Assembly: GCF_023520895.1 (NCBI RefSeq)
Contig: NZ_CP026029.1
Location: 2,542,001 to 2,606,000 of the forward strand
DNA: 64,000 nt
Direction of reading: 5' to 3'
DNA from: Paenibacillus sp. PK3_47
GTDB taxonomy: Bacteria; Bacillota; Bacilli; Paenibacillales; Paenibacillaceae
Positions 27,470 to 35,991 of the stretch are shown here, piece after piece. Position 1 is the stretch's first letter, and the number at the start of each line of letters is the position of its first letter. The notes beneath the pieces were generated by a model. The model had not been told where the DNA came from and did not search any database. It saw only the letters and a program-made list of their open reading frames with translations. The position numbers were made by a program, and so were the translations under genes.

Positions 27470-27599
27470 AGAGAAGGGAAGTTCAAAGATTTGTTTTAAA
27501 CTTTTAAAAGAATCTGGGGCGGAATTTGTAAATTTGTCTATTTACAATTCGCTGAAAATAGGGTAGCAAATCTGGCGGCTGTTGGATGATGATTCACTT

Positions 27600-28505
27600 T
27601 TATTCAAAGACCTGCCTGCTTCTTATAATAAGCCCCTCTGTATCAGAGACGTTAAGCGGAGGACTGTATAGACTGCCCTGGACACAGATGATCCTCCCGG
27701 ATCCCATGATTCTGCTCCGCTGGCCTTCTGTCTCCACGTTCAGCGCCTCAATCTTGAAATTCAGCCGGCTTCCTATTTCAATGATCGAATCGACCTTCTC
27801 CCACTGTCTGTTGTGGCCGGTATCCGGAGGAACAGCAATCTTGAGGGATTCAATGGGTAATGCGCTCAAATACCGGAGGGATGAAATTCCGTCACCGAAA
27901 TAATCAACCTTCAGCCGGACACCCAGCCTGTTCAAGCGCTCCATCGCCTTATTCATTTCACTCAGGGTGCGGAATGCCTGCTTCTCAGCCACTTCCACAA
28001 CAAGTATCCGGGGATCAGCGGCATGCTCTGCAATGGACTGTTCCAGGAGCCTGACGGTCCGGAGGGTAAGCTGCTCCGCAGGCACATTCAGCGCCATAAA
28101 GTATGGAACCTCATATTGTGACCAGTCCTTGATCTGCCTGCAGGTCTGATCGAACATCCACTCCAGCATCAGCGGGGCAGCTTTTGTTTCAGCGGAGAGA
28201 TCGACGCCCTGATGCGGAGCAGGGACTTCCCCTCCATCGTTCTTCCAATTCAGGAAGACCTCGAATCCGACCAAGTGAGGCGATTCTGCAGAAAATATCG
28301 GCTGGTATGTCAAACTTAAAAGCTGCTCATCAAACGTTCCGTGTGAACCCTTTGCTTCAGCTTTTTCCGTGAGAGAAGCCTCCTGCCCGTAATGACCGCG
28401 TCTGATCCATAGAATAATGAAAAAAACTGCAACAAAAGCCAGCGCCACGCCATATCCGAACGTTAAGTTATCTTCCGTCTGCAGTATTACAGCCAACATT
28501 TTCAT
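27600..28505 (-). CDS. Membrane-anchored degenerate EAL-domain protein
   Basis: 301 residues from ATG 28505 (AAGGAG 12 bases upstream; ATG 28532 is an alternative). One N-terminal membrane helix (YGVALAFVAVFFIILWI) is followed by an EAL fold with most catalytic motifs lost. EAL has become EVF (GFEVFLNW), the DD pair is DY (VDYFGDGISSLRYL), KID is KIA (LKIAVPP), and EGVET is ALNVET. NVPAEQL, VVEVAEKQ and VQGSLYSPPL still mark the fold. It is probably not a phosphodiesterase; a c-di-GMP receptor or protein-interaction role is inferred. Confidence 0.82.
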   Translation of the reverse strand: MKMLAVILQTEDNLTFGYGVALAFVAVFFIILWIRRGHYGQEASLTEKAEAKGSHGTFDEQLLSLTYQPIFSAESPHLVGFEVFLNWKNDGGEVPAPHQGVDLSAETKAAPLMLEWMFDQTCRQIKDWSQYEVPYFMALNVPAEQLTLRTVRLLEQSIAEHAADPRILVVEVAEKQAFRTLSEMNKAMERLNRLGVRLKVDYFGDGISSLRYLSALPIESLKIAVPPDTGHNRQWEKVDSIIEIGSRLNFKIEALNVETEGQRSRIMGSGRIICVQGSLYSPPLNVSDTEGLIIRSRQVFE

Positions 28506-28936
28506 GATGGGGCAGGACTCCTTTTTGATCATTTCGCTCTTGATACTTTACATACTAAAGGCCATGGAACAATTAATACAGCAAAAAGCCTTGCAGCAAA
28601 AATTTGAGCCGTAAATCGCTAAAAGGTTAAAGTTTTAAAGCTGGCGATGGATTTGAAAAGATTAAAGAACCTGCTGCACTGTGAAGCTTCATGCCATTTC
28701 GACACCGGAGCGTCATTATTCCTAAAGTTCAGACACAATAACAGGCCGGCAGGCAGCAAAAAGAGCGCCGCACCGTAAGGTGAGCGCTCCATTTCATAAT
28801 TTGGAGGTAAAAACCCGCATGATTGCTCGTAATACCACTTTGTTTAGCGAATCGGCACTTCCTTTGTCACCCTTGCAGGGAGGCGCAGATAAACAACGAA
28901 TTAGTATAGCAAAATCACAGAAGCGGAGGAATACAC
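28506..28936. other. 431-bp gap with a minus-strand terminator-like hairpin and a short leader frame
   Basis: At 28760-28792 the minus strand reads a GAGCGC...GCGCTC hairpin, with an inner ACC/GGT pair, followed by five T; no minus-strand gene directly precedes it. On the plus strand GGAGGT (28803-28808) precedes an ATG at 28819 opening a 67-codon frame that runs into the RacA-like gene (stop about 29022). It overlaps that gene's start by 86 bases. TTTTTGCTG repeats 15 bp apart near 28575-28600. No convincing promoter pair was found. Confidence 0.3.
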
Positions 28937-29479
28937 ATGGATATTCTGAAAACGAAAGAAGCCGCCGATCTGCTGTCGGTCAGCCAGACAACCATCAAAC
29001 GCTGGGCCGCTATTTTCCCTGAATTCTTTCCCAAAGACCGGTTTGGCCACTACACCTTCTCGGAGCGGCAGGTCGGCCTGCTTATTCATATCAAGGACCG
29101 CATTGATAACGGGGAACAGCTGGACAGCATTAACCTTCAGCTGGCTCCGCAGGAAGAGGAGACGGCGCCAGAGCAAAGTCATCCTTCAGCAGCCATGCAG
29201 GCCGAGCCTATACAGGAGATGCACAGCCGTATGGACTACATTGAGCGCCTGCTTGAGCATAAGGCGGATGAAGTCGTCTCGGTCCAGCTGCTCCAGCAGC
29301 GCAAGGAGCTGGAGGATATGCGCCAGATGATCCAGCAGCTGGCGGTATCGCTGGAACATATTCAAAAGCCTGCCGGCAAACCGCTGCAGGCGGAAGGACT
29401 GCATCCCGCTGCTGCGGCCAAGCTGCAGACTCCGCCCAAAAAGCGCAGCCTGCTGCGCTCCCTGTTCTCACTTCTCTAA
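28937..29479 (+). CDS. RacA-like protein: MerR-type HTH plus coiled coil
   Basis: A 180-residue protein with an N-terminal MerR-type HTH (MDILKTKEAADLLSVSQTTI, KRWAAIFPEFFP, GHYTFSERQVGLLIHIK). A predicted coiled coil lies at about 93-140 (MDYIERLLEHKADEVVSVQL, RKELEDMRQMIQQLAVSLEH). The Pro/Lys-containing tail ends in a short hydrophobic-basic helix (KKRSLLRSLFSLL). Size and layout match Bacillus RacA (about 184 residues), which ties the chromosome origin to the cell pole during sporulation. Sequence identity is not obvious by eye. AAGCGGAGG precedes the ATG. A sporulation SASP gene lies convergently next to it. Confidence 0.65.
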   Translation: MDILKTKEAADLLSVSQTTIKRWAAIFPEFFPKDRFGHYTFSERQVGLLIHIKDRIDNGEQLDSINLQLAPQEEETAPEQSHPSAAMQAEPIQEMHSRMDYIERLLEHKADEVVSVQLLQQRKELEDMRQMIQQLAVSLEHIQKPAGKPLQAEGLHPAAAAKLQTPPKKRSLLRSLFSLL

Positions 29480-29493
29480 GCCTGGTGCTGTAC

Positions 29494-29518
29494 AGCCGCG
29501 TCCTTTAAGGACGCGGCT
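29494..29518. terminator. Perfect inverted repeat at the SASP stop codon
   Basis: AGCCGCGTCCTT and its exact complement are separated by one base. The repeat contains the TAA of the SASP gene, so its last codons form one arm. It separates two convergent genes; T-runs on either side are weak. Confidence 0.5.
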
Positions 29519-29792
29519 TGTTAGCCAGCTGTTCCTGGGCCATGCGGATCATTTCCCGGACCATAGAACCGCCGATGGTTCCGCCTACATGTCCTGCCTG
29601 TTCCGTAGTCAGGCCTCCGTTATATCCCGGCTCCAAGGGGACGCCAAGCTCTTTCGCCACCTCGTATTTCACATCATCAGGATGTCCCGGATCAACGGCA
29701 TATCCCTCCCGCTTCATGACCTCTGCCTTAAAGGACTGCATTCCCTGCTCTGCTCCCGGCACTGCATATCTGCGCTTTCTTCTGGCCACCAA
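29505..29792 (-). CDS. Alpha/beta-type small acid-soluble spore protein
   Basis: This 95-residue protein carries the alpha/beta SASP signature: KYEVAKELGVPLEPGYNG, containing the GPR protease site-like EVAKELGV, then GLTTEQAGHVGGTIGGSMVR. Such proteins coat spore DNA and protect it from UV and heat. An N-terminal basic extension (MVARRKRRYAVPGAEQ) of about 30 residues makes it longer than the usual 60-75. Expression in the forespore is expected from the family; I did not find a clear sigma-G promoter. Confidence 0.9.
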   Translation of the reverse strand: MVARRKRRYAVPGAEQGMQSFKAEVMKREGYAVDPGHPDDVKYEVAKELGVPLEPGYNGGLTTEQAGHVGGTIGGSMVREMIRMAQEQLANKPRP

Positions 29793-29939
29793 GAACCCCT
29801 CCTCTGATATTTTCCTATAGGATGCACTTTGCAGGTTCTGTTTATCCGGTGCAGGGACTGGAGATCAGAAGACGCTACAAAAAGAGGAAGCATGCAGATG
29901 GCCACCACCGCACACTTCCTCTACTTGTATATAAATGAT

Positions 29940-31442
29940 CTACCGCTCTGCACTCACCGTTTCCAGACCCAGCGTCTTCGTAATGGAGGCCAGTGTTTTC
30001 TTGAGCAGTTCCGGGTTAGCCTGCAAAGACACCCCGTAGGTAGGAATCATTTCCTTGATCTTGGGCTCCCATTCTTTGATGCGCTGCGGGAAGCATTTCT
30101 CCAGCACCTCCAGCATGACATGAACGGCAGTCGAGGCCCCCGGAGAAGCGCCCAGCAGAGCGGCTACCGACCCGTCGGCGGCGCTGACCACCTCGGTACC
30201 GAACTGGAGCGTTCCTCTGCCGTCCGGTGTATCCTTGATGACCTGAACCCGCTGGCCCGCCACGACGATTTTCCAGTCCTCGCTTTTGGCCTTGGGAATA
30301 AATTCGCGCAGCTCGTTCATCCGCTGCTCATTGGACAGCATCAGCTGCTGGATCAGATATTTGGTCAGGGACATTTCCTTTGCGCCTGCCGCCAGCATGG
30401 TGAACAGATTGTTCGGCTTGACGGAACCGATCAGATCCAGATTGGAGCCTGTCTTGAGGAACTTTGGCGAGAAGCCGGCGAACGGCCCGAACAGCAGTGC
30501 TTTCTGGTTGCCGATATAGCGGGTATCCAGATGGGGTACGGACATGGGCGGAGCGCCAAGCTTGGCTTTGCCGTACACCTTCGCATGATGGCGCGCGACA
30601 ACCTCCGGGTTATGGCAGACCATGAACAGCCCGCTGACCGGGAATCCCCCGATATGCCTGGACTCCGGAATGCCGGTTTTCTGCAGCAGGGACAGACTTC
30701 CGCCGCCGGCACCGATAAAGACGAATTTGGCTGTATGGTATTCGACTTTGTTGCTGTTCAGATTATGCACCTTGACCTTCCACATCCCGTCACTGTCACG
30801 GGTGCGTTTGATATCCTTAATCGCATGCCTGTAGTTAATCTCTACACCGCTGCTCTGCAAATGCTCGAACAGCATGCGTGTCAGAGCGCCAAAGTTGACA
30901 TCCGTTCCGGAGTCAATCCGGGTGGCAGCCACCGGCTCCTTCGCCGTGCGGCCATCCATCATCAGCGGCAGCCACTGCTTCAGCTTGGCAGGGTCATCAG
31001 AATACTCCATTCCCTGAAACAGCGGGTGATTTGATAGCGCTTTAAATCGCTTGTTCAAAAAGGAGACATTCTTCTCCCCCTCCACCCAGCTCATATGGGG
31101 AATAGGCATAATGAAATCCTGGGGCCGGCGGATCCGCTTGCGGCTGACCAGGTAGGACCAGAACTGTCTGGAGAGCTGGAACTGCTCATTAATTTTGACG
31201 GCTTTGCTGATATCAACGGACCCGTCAGGCTTCTCGGAAGTGTAATTGAGTTCACACAGGGCAGCATGCCCCGTCCCCGCATTGTTCCATTCATTTGAGC
31301 TTTCTTCCCCTGCGCTTGCCAGCTTCTCGAACACTTTGATTTCCAATTCCGGTGCCAGCTCTTTCAGCAATGCTCCCAGAGTCGCGCTCATGACTCCTGC
31401 ACCTATCAAGATAATGTCTGTTTTTTTCTGTACGCTGCTCAT
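29940..31442 (-). CDS. mqo: Malate:quinone oxidoreductase
   Basis: A 500-residue FAD enzyme that oxidises malate to oxaloacetate and passes electrons to quinone at the membrane. The FAD-binding N-terminus reads [20 protein letters not shown]. Family signatures include [66 protein letters not shown], and near the C-terminus [18 protein letters not shown]. Full length for the family. AAGGAAGG precedes the ATG. The 113-nt leader contains a terminator hairpin, so read-through may be regulated. Confidence 0.95.
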   Translation of the reverse strand: MSSVQKKTDIILIGAGVMSATLGALLKELAPELEIKVFEKLASAGEESSNEWNNAGTGHAALCELNYTSEKPDGSVDISKAVKINEQFQLSRQFWSYLVSRKRIRRPQDFIMPIPHMSWVEGEKNVSFLNKRFKALSNHPLFQGMEYSDDPAKLKQWLPLMMDGRTAKEPVAATRIDSGTDVNFGALTRMLFEHLQSSGVEINYRHAIKDIKRTRDSDGMWKVKVHNLNSNKVEYHTAKFVFIGAGGGSLSLLQKTGIPESRHIGGFPVSGLFMVCHNPEVVARHHAKVYGKAKLGAPPMSVPHLDTRYIGNQKALLFGPFAGFSPKFLKTGSNLDLIGSVKPNNLFTMLAAGAKEMSLTKYLIQQLMLSNEQRMNELREFIPKAKSEDWKIVVAGQRVQVIKDTPDGRGTLQFGTEVVSAADGSVAALLGASPGASTAVHVMLEVLEKCFPQRIKEWEPKIKEMIPTYGVSLQANPELLKKTLASITKTLGLETVSAER

Positions 31443-31473
31443 AAAAAACCTTCCTTATCTCTCGAATATTTGC

Positions 31474-31512
31474 AAAAAAGAGCCGTCCGCAAAAACTAGC
31501 CGTCCGGGCTCC
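31474..31512 (-). terminator. Terminator in the mqo leader, possible attenuator
   Basis: On the minus strand GAGCC and GGCTC enclose a loop and run into six T. CGGACGGCT occurs twice in the hairpin, so AGCC can pair either with the near GGCT (loop CGGAC) or with the far GGCTC that makes the terminator. A TATAAT at 31567-31562 on the same strand lies upstream, placing the hairpin inside the likely mqo transcript. Confidence 0.6.
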
Positions 31513-31561
31513 GCCAACATCAGCTCACAGACTATTAAAAGGTAATGTACTATTTCAGAAC

Positions 31562-31567
31562 ATTATA
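31562..31567 (-). promoter_or_regulatory. -10 box of mqo
   Basis: TATAAT on the minus strand in a very A/T-rich stretch 120 bp before the mqo start. The -35 is not clear. Confidence 0.45.
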
Positions 31568-31631
31568 TACAATTTAAAAGAATTTAAAAATCAAAAGTTC
31601 TCAGGGCTGCCGTGTTTCCGGTGAAGCTTAA

Positions 31632-33011
31632 TCAAGCGGCTGCAGCCTTCAGCCGTTCAATGACCTTCCGGCCTGCCTCTTCTGTAAATGCCAGTCCCCC
31701 GTTCTGCCGGACAATCTGCCCCTCCTTGATCCGTCTGTCCAGCCAATCACTGATGAATCCCGGAGCATACCCGCCCTGGCCGAACTCGCCGCCGAAGGCG
31801 ATCATCTGCGGATACACCTCAAGGTATATATCCCGGCTTGGCTGAGGGTAGGCATTGGTGTACAGCCAGAACTGCACATCATACATCAGCAGCGACAGCT
31901 CATCCGCATGGAAGGAGAAATACCCCTTCTCCTCAACAACCCTGGTGCATACCGCACGAATCCGTGATTCTAACTGTTCTGGCTGATCTGCCTTGCTGCA
32001 CAGCTCTGCAAGCAGCGGAGAGAACCGTCCCTCTGTTACCTTGCGCAGATCTTCTTCTTTATCCTCTGCGGAAGTGTCGTATTCCTCCTCATCCACCAGG
32101 CCGCGGATAAAGGTCTCGAAATCAGGTGCCAGGTAGGTAATTTCGTAGTTATCCTCCTGGTCCACATGAATAACCTCCGGCTCCCCGTCCTTTCCGCAGT
32201 GGCGGTAATCCAGCATCACTACATCATGGCCGGCGGACGGGCAGTCACAGATGACTACACCGATATCCGGATACCCCCATTCCTCAATCATGAACCTGCT
32301 GCCTAATCCGCCCCCGATGGAATAGTCCTTCTCACGCCCGATCCCCATTATGGAGGTGATGGCAATATGGTCCTCCGCCCAGGAGGTTGCCTGGTCTGTA
32401 GGATAACATGTGCGGCGCGGCGCGCCTCCATTATGCTGCTTCATCAGTGCGATATAGGACTCCGGCAGCTTATAGCCGAGCTCCTCTTCTATCGAGGCTA
32501 TAAGCTCATCGCTCGGCGGTTCAGAGACATAAGCCTCCAGGGCGTAGCTGCTGTCATCCCAGAAATCCGCCAGGTCCATGCCCTCAAAAGGAGGCGCCGC
32601 CGGAAGTGCATTTCTGCGCTGCCGGTCAAGTTCTCTTTTCTCCGCAGTCTGCCGCTCCTTCTCCAGCCCGCTCCGGCTCCAGTCCAGAAACCGGGCCGAC
32701 TCCTTGTCATCCGGGTCCAAAGCAAGCGCTGCACTGAATACCTCCTCAGCTTCCTTATATCTTCTCAGGTAATAGTATGCGTAACCGGTGCGGTAATGCC
32801 ACAGCGGATCGTTCACGCCCTGTCCGGCAATCTCCATAAACTGCTCCAGTGCTTCTTCATGGCAGTCCAGGTTGTTATAGGCTCTGCCGAGACTGCTGAT
32901 GATATCGTAGGTTCTTTCCGCCGGAGGGATTTCCAGAAGTGTGTCTACTATTTTCCTGTGTTCATCAGCTTCATGCCATTCTGCCAATTGTGCCTTCAGC
33001 TTGGTATCCAT
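31632..33011 (-). CDS. TPR and SMI1/KNR4 (SUKH) domain protein
   Basis: A 459-residue protein. Residues 1 to about 120 are TPR-like and paralogous to the protein at 10812-11207. About 165-310 forms a SMI1/KNR4 domain: PPSDELIASIEEELGYKLPE, SYIALMKQHNGGAP, GIGREKDYSIGGGLGSRFMI, VICDCPSAGHDVVMLDYRHC. The remaining C-terminal 150 residues (SPLLAELCSKADQ ... YPQMIAFGGEFGQGGYAPGF) are not recognised. SUKH domains are best known as immunity modules against polymorphic toxins, but many occur alone. No toxin gene is nearby. Confidence 0.85.
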   Translation of the reverse strand: MDTKLKAQLAEWHEADEHRKIVDTLLEIPPAERTYDIISSLGRAYNNLDCHEEALEQFMEIAGQGVNDPLWHYRTGYAYYYLRRYKEAEEVFSAALALDPDDKESARFLDWSRSGLEKERQTAEKRELDRQRRNALPAAPPFEGMDLADFWDDSSYALEAYVSEPPSDELIASIEEELGYKLPESYIALMKQHNGGAPRRTCYPTDQATSWAEDHIAITSIMGIGREKDYSIGGGLGSRFMIEEWGYPDIGVVICDCPSAGHDVVMLDYRHCGKDGEPEVIHVDQEDNYEITYLAPDFETFIRGLVDEEEYDTSAEDKEEDLRKVTEGRFSPLLAELCSKADQPEQLESRIRAVCTRVVEEKGYFSFHADELSLLMYDVQFWLYTNAYPQPSRDIYLEVYPQMIAFGGEFGQGGYAPGFISDWLDRRIKEGQIVRQNGGLAFTEEAGRKVIERLKAAAA

Positions 33012-33183
33012 TGTCCGCCGCTGCCTCCCATTGTTTAACCTATGATTCTCTTATTCTACCAGACATGGGACAGGCAAAGAAAATCAGACCCGCTAGGATT
33101 CCGGCTTTTGCTGTCGAATACTTAAACTTTAATGATATATTTGTAAAAATGCGCAAATTACACTACAGGAGGCATGGACTATT

Positions 33184-33978
33184 ATGGCTTTTACTATCAA
33201 TAATCTTAAAGATAACAGCAACGTTGTGATCAGGGAACAGCTTGGCGGATTTTCAGTTATTGAATATAAAGAAGATTTGAGCAGCACCAACATGATGGAG
33301 GCCCAGGCGAACTACTTCATGAGTAAAAGCAATATGCGCAACAAGCAGCTGATGATCGAACTGAATAACAGCGAGGTGATGCTAAGCGCCGGTGCTATGC
33401 AGTATATGGTCGGCAATATTGAAATGACCTCAGGCGTCAAAGGCGTCGGCGGGCTGATGAGAAACATCGTATCCAGCGCCGTATCCGGGACGAGCGCAAT
33501 CAAGCCGCTGTACAAAGGCACAGGAACCATTCTGCTGGAGACTACCTACAAATACCTGTGGTTGATTGATGTTGATAATGACCATATTGTCATTGATGAC
33601 GGCATGTTCCTGGCCTGTGAGAGCTCGCTTGAAGTGTCTGTCGCAGCACGCAAGAGCCTGTCCTCTGCCGCACTCGGCGGAGAAGGCCTGTTCAACCTGA
33701 GCGCCCGGGGCAAAGGCATTCTGGCACTGGAAGCGCCGATCCCGTCGGAGGAAGCCGTCGTCGTCGAGCTGCAGAATGATGTGCTGAAGGTGGACGGCAA
33801 CTTTGCGCTGATGTGGTCCAACTCCCTGGATTTCACCGTAGAGAAATCCGGGAAGACCAAGATGGGCTCGGCCGCTTCCGGCGAGGGTCTGGTCAACGTC
33901 TACCGCGGCACCGGCATGGTATGGCTGGCACCGCTGATGCAGTACAGAAATAGCCTGTTTACACCTGCCGGCCAGTAA
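33184..33978 (+). CDS. AIM24-family protein
   Basis: A 264-residue beta-rich protein of the AIM24 (TIGR00266-like) family. Signatures include AQANYFMSKSNMRNKQLMIE, LSAGAMQYMVGNIEM, KPLYKGTGTILLE, IVIDDGMFLACE, and the C-terminal GEGLVNVYRGTGMVWLAPL. The bacterial function is undetermined (the mitochondrial relative acts in inner-membrane organisation). AGGAGG lies 11 bases before the ATG. Monocistronic and convergent with the sugar ABC operon. Confidence 0.88.
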   Translation: MAFTINNLKDNSNVVIREQLGGFSVIEYKEDLSSTNMMEAQANYFMSKSNMRNKQLMIELNNSEVMLSAGAMQYMVGNIEMTSGVKGVGGLMRNIVSSAVSGTSAIKPLYKGTGTILLETTYKYLWLIDVDNDHIVIDDGMFLACESSLEVSVAARKSLSSAALGGEGLFNLSARGKGILALEAPIPSEEAVVVELQNDVLKVDGNFALMWSNSLDFTVEKSGKTKMGSAASGEGLVNVYRGTGMVWLAPLMQYRNSLFTPAGQ

Positions 33979-34022
33979 GGGGAGAAGCTCTTTCTGTGGG
34001 CGTTTCTATGCGCCGCATAACG

Positions 34023-34212
34023 TTTAGTTGTATTCCTTACAGTTAAAAGACTTCTAAACGTCGGATTAGGACAGTTAACTGTATTCTGTACAACTAAAAA
34101 TGGCGGAAAGCCCTCATTTACGGAATTTAGAGATTTTTAACTGCAGAAAATACAGTTAAAGCTCTCCTGCTGTAAAAACAGCTGACTTTAGCTGCACGAA
34201 ATGCAGCTAAAG
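34023..34212. repeat. Quadruple-palindrome intergenic element, family C
   Basis: Four palindromes at 34023-34048, 34073-34098, 34134-34161 and 34186-34212 share TTAACTGTA / TACAGTTAA-like arms. The fourth is a perfect 11-bp pair (CTTTAGCTGCA). Centre distances are about 50, 62 and 52 bp, as in families A and B although the arm sequence differs. The middle spacer has GGCGGAAAGCCCT, echoing GGCGG in family A copy 2 and AAAGCCCT in family B copy 2. It lies between convergent genes. Confidence 0.8.
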
Positions 34213-34265
34213 TCTATTCGAAGGTCCCGCCAGGCATTCTGCAGCTCAAGCTTATTGTCCACAGC

Positions 34266-34294
34266 AAAACCTCCGCCCACCCGGGCGGAGGTTT
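34266..34294. terminator. Bidirectional terminator
   Basis: AAAACCTCCGCC and GGCGGAGGTTTT form a strong hairpin with a short GC-rich loop and T runs in both directions, between AIM24 and the sugar ABC operon. Confidence 0.85.
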
Positions 34295-34338
34295 TCTGGC
34301 TTCCTGCTGTTGCTCACACTCTTACTTGTACCTTGTTC

Positions 34339-35934
34339 CTACTTATTGGCCAGGAACGCATCAATCTGCGCCTGCAGCTCCGTCTGGATTTTATCGATAC
34401 CGGCCGATTTCAGCTGCTTGTTCAGGTCTTCAAGACCTTTGTCGATGTCCTTAATAACGCCGTATTCCAGCGGAATCGCATAGCGCAGCATCACGTTGCC
34501 GACATTGGCAATTTCAGATTTTACTTTGCTGTTGTCGAACACGAACGTCTCCAGATCATAATGGTACACGCCTGCTTCCCAGCCTTTGGCGAGATCGGAA
34601 GCTTCCTGCGGGAAGGCTTCATTGTCACGGTTCAGCGGCGAGTTGAAGTTCCAGTTGGAGAAGCCTGTGTAGTTCGGGTTCTTCTCGAGCGCTTTATATT
34701 TGTCGTCGCCGACCGGCTCATAGTGCACACCGTTAATGCCGTACATCATCAGGTCATGCAGTTCCCGGTCATTTTGCATCAGGTTGATGAACATCAGGGA
34801 ACGCTCCACATTTGCAGAGGTGGCATGGATCGACGTACCGTTCTGGGTAGAAATCGCGATTGATTTTTTCTTGCCCGGATTGATGTCAGCCAGTGCTACC
34901 TCGTAAGGGGAATTTTCCTGGCGCATCAAAGCCATCAGCGCACCCAGCGTTCCGTTATTGTGGGTAATCGATGCGGTTTTGCCCGCTTTAAAGTCGGCCT
35001 GATGATCGTTTTTGCTGTTCAGTACGTTCTTGGACCAGGCATTGTTATCGGCCAGATCTTTGTAATAGACCAGCAGATCTTTGAACTCCTGTGTCTCATA
35101 GACATTGAATACCTTCCCTGCCGGATCATCCAGTTTGAAGGCAAACGGAAGATCCAGATCGAACATGTTCCACTCGTTCTCCTGCTTCAGCAGTACACGG
35201 TCCAGATTGTGATATTTCCAGTCGCCGGTTTCCGGAGTGAACGGTGTAACTCCTTTTTCATTCTTGGCAACGGCCTTCAAGTATTCGGCATAAGTCTCAG
35301 GACTGTTGATTTCGGGAAGATTGTATTTCTTGCGCAGATCCTCACGGTACAAAATCAGCTTCTCAACCGTTTCCCCTCTATTCTGCGGTACCATATACAG
35401 CTTGCCGTTCACCTTGGCCTGATCCCAGCTGACTTCCGGCATGGCTGCCACAGTCTCCGGCATATATTTGTTCAGCAGCTCATCGGTCAATTCCAGGAAT
35501 CCGCCCTTCAGCGCCTGATCATTGTAACCGGCCCAGTTCGCCGAATAGATCAGGTCAAAGTCCTCGTTAGCCGCCAGCTTCAGCGGATATTTCTGCGCCC
35601 AGTCGGACCAGTCCAGGAACTCGCCTTCCACTGTCGCATTGATTTTTTCCTTCAGAATCTTGTTGATCTCGGCAAACACACTGTCATAGTCAATTGGCTT
35701 GGGACCGACAAAAATCATCTTCAGATTCACTTCTTCGGAGGTATCGGCGGTGCCGTCAGTACCTGCATTGTCTGCGGGAGCTGTGGTTGCAGCGGCGTTG
35801 TCGCCCCCTGCTTCCGATGCATTATTTGTTGCCTTGGCAGGTGTATTGGCACTGTTATTGCTGCCGCATGCACTTAGAATCATTACGAAGGTTAACACGA
35901 GTGCCAGCATGACCATTCTATGTTTCTTCATCAT
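34339..35934 (-). CDS. Extracellular solute-binding lipoprotein of a sugar ABC importer
   Basis: A 531-residue lipoprotein with lipobox ILSAC, followed by an Asn/Ala/Thr-rich linker and a family 1-type substrate-binding fold (KMIFVGPKPIDYDSVFAEIN, ILKEKINATVEGEFLDWSDW, YPLKLAANEDFDLIYSANW). It is the last gene of a permease-permease-binding protein operon. No ATPase is encoded nearby, so a shared MsmX-type ATPase is likely. LplA/YtcQ-like binding proteins with LplBC-type permeases import oligosaccharides; the sugar is not known. Confidence 0.92.
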   Translation of the reverse strand: MMKKHRMVMLALVLTFVMILSACGSNNSANTPAKATNNASEAGGDNAAATTAPADNAGTDGTADTSEEVNLKMIFVGPKPIDYDSVFAEINKILKEKINATVEGEFLDWSDWAQKYPLKLAANEDFDLIYSANWAGYNDQALKGGFLELTDELLNKYMPETVAAMPEVSWDQAKVNGKLYMVPQNRGETVEKLILYREDLRKKYNLPEINSPETYAEYLKAVAKNEKGVTPFTPETGDWKYHNLDRVLLKQENEWNMFDLDLPFAFKLDDPAGKVFNVYETQEFKDLLVYYKDLADNNAWSKNVLNSKNDHQADFKAGKTASITHNNGTLGALMALMRQENSPYEVALADINPGKKKSIAISTQNGTSIHATSANVERSLMFINLMQNDRELHDLMMYGINGVHYEPVGDDKYKALEKNPNYTGFSNWNFNSPLNRDNEAFPQEASDLAKGWEAGVYHYDLETFVFDNSKVKSEIANVGNVMLRYAIPLEYGVIKDIDKGLEDLNKQLKSAGIDKIQTELQAQIDAFLANK

Positions 35935-35991
35935 CTCAAGCCTTCCCCCTTGTAGTATAAAATATATTTGATAAACCGGGCTGCCCCGGAC

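Noticed and set aside
28768..28912. Minus-strand sequence resembling a T-box (AAAGTGGTATTACGAG with a terminator downstream)
   Set aside because: Only about 11 of 16 positions match the T-box. The required pairing between the terminator 5' arm and the T-box flanks does not form, there is no room for Stem I outside the RacA-like gene, and no tRNA-related gene follows.
29829..31034. Plus-strand open frame of 401 codons antisense to mqo
   Set aside because: It mirrors a strongly conserved enzyme gene and encodes no recognisable domain.
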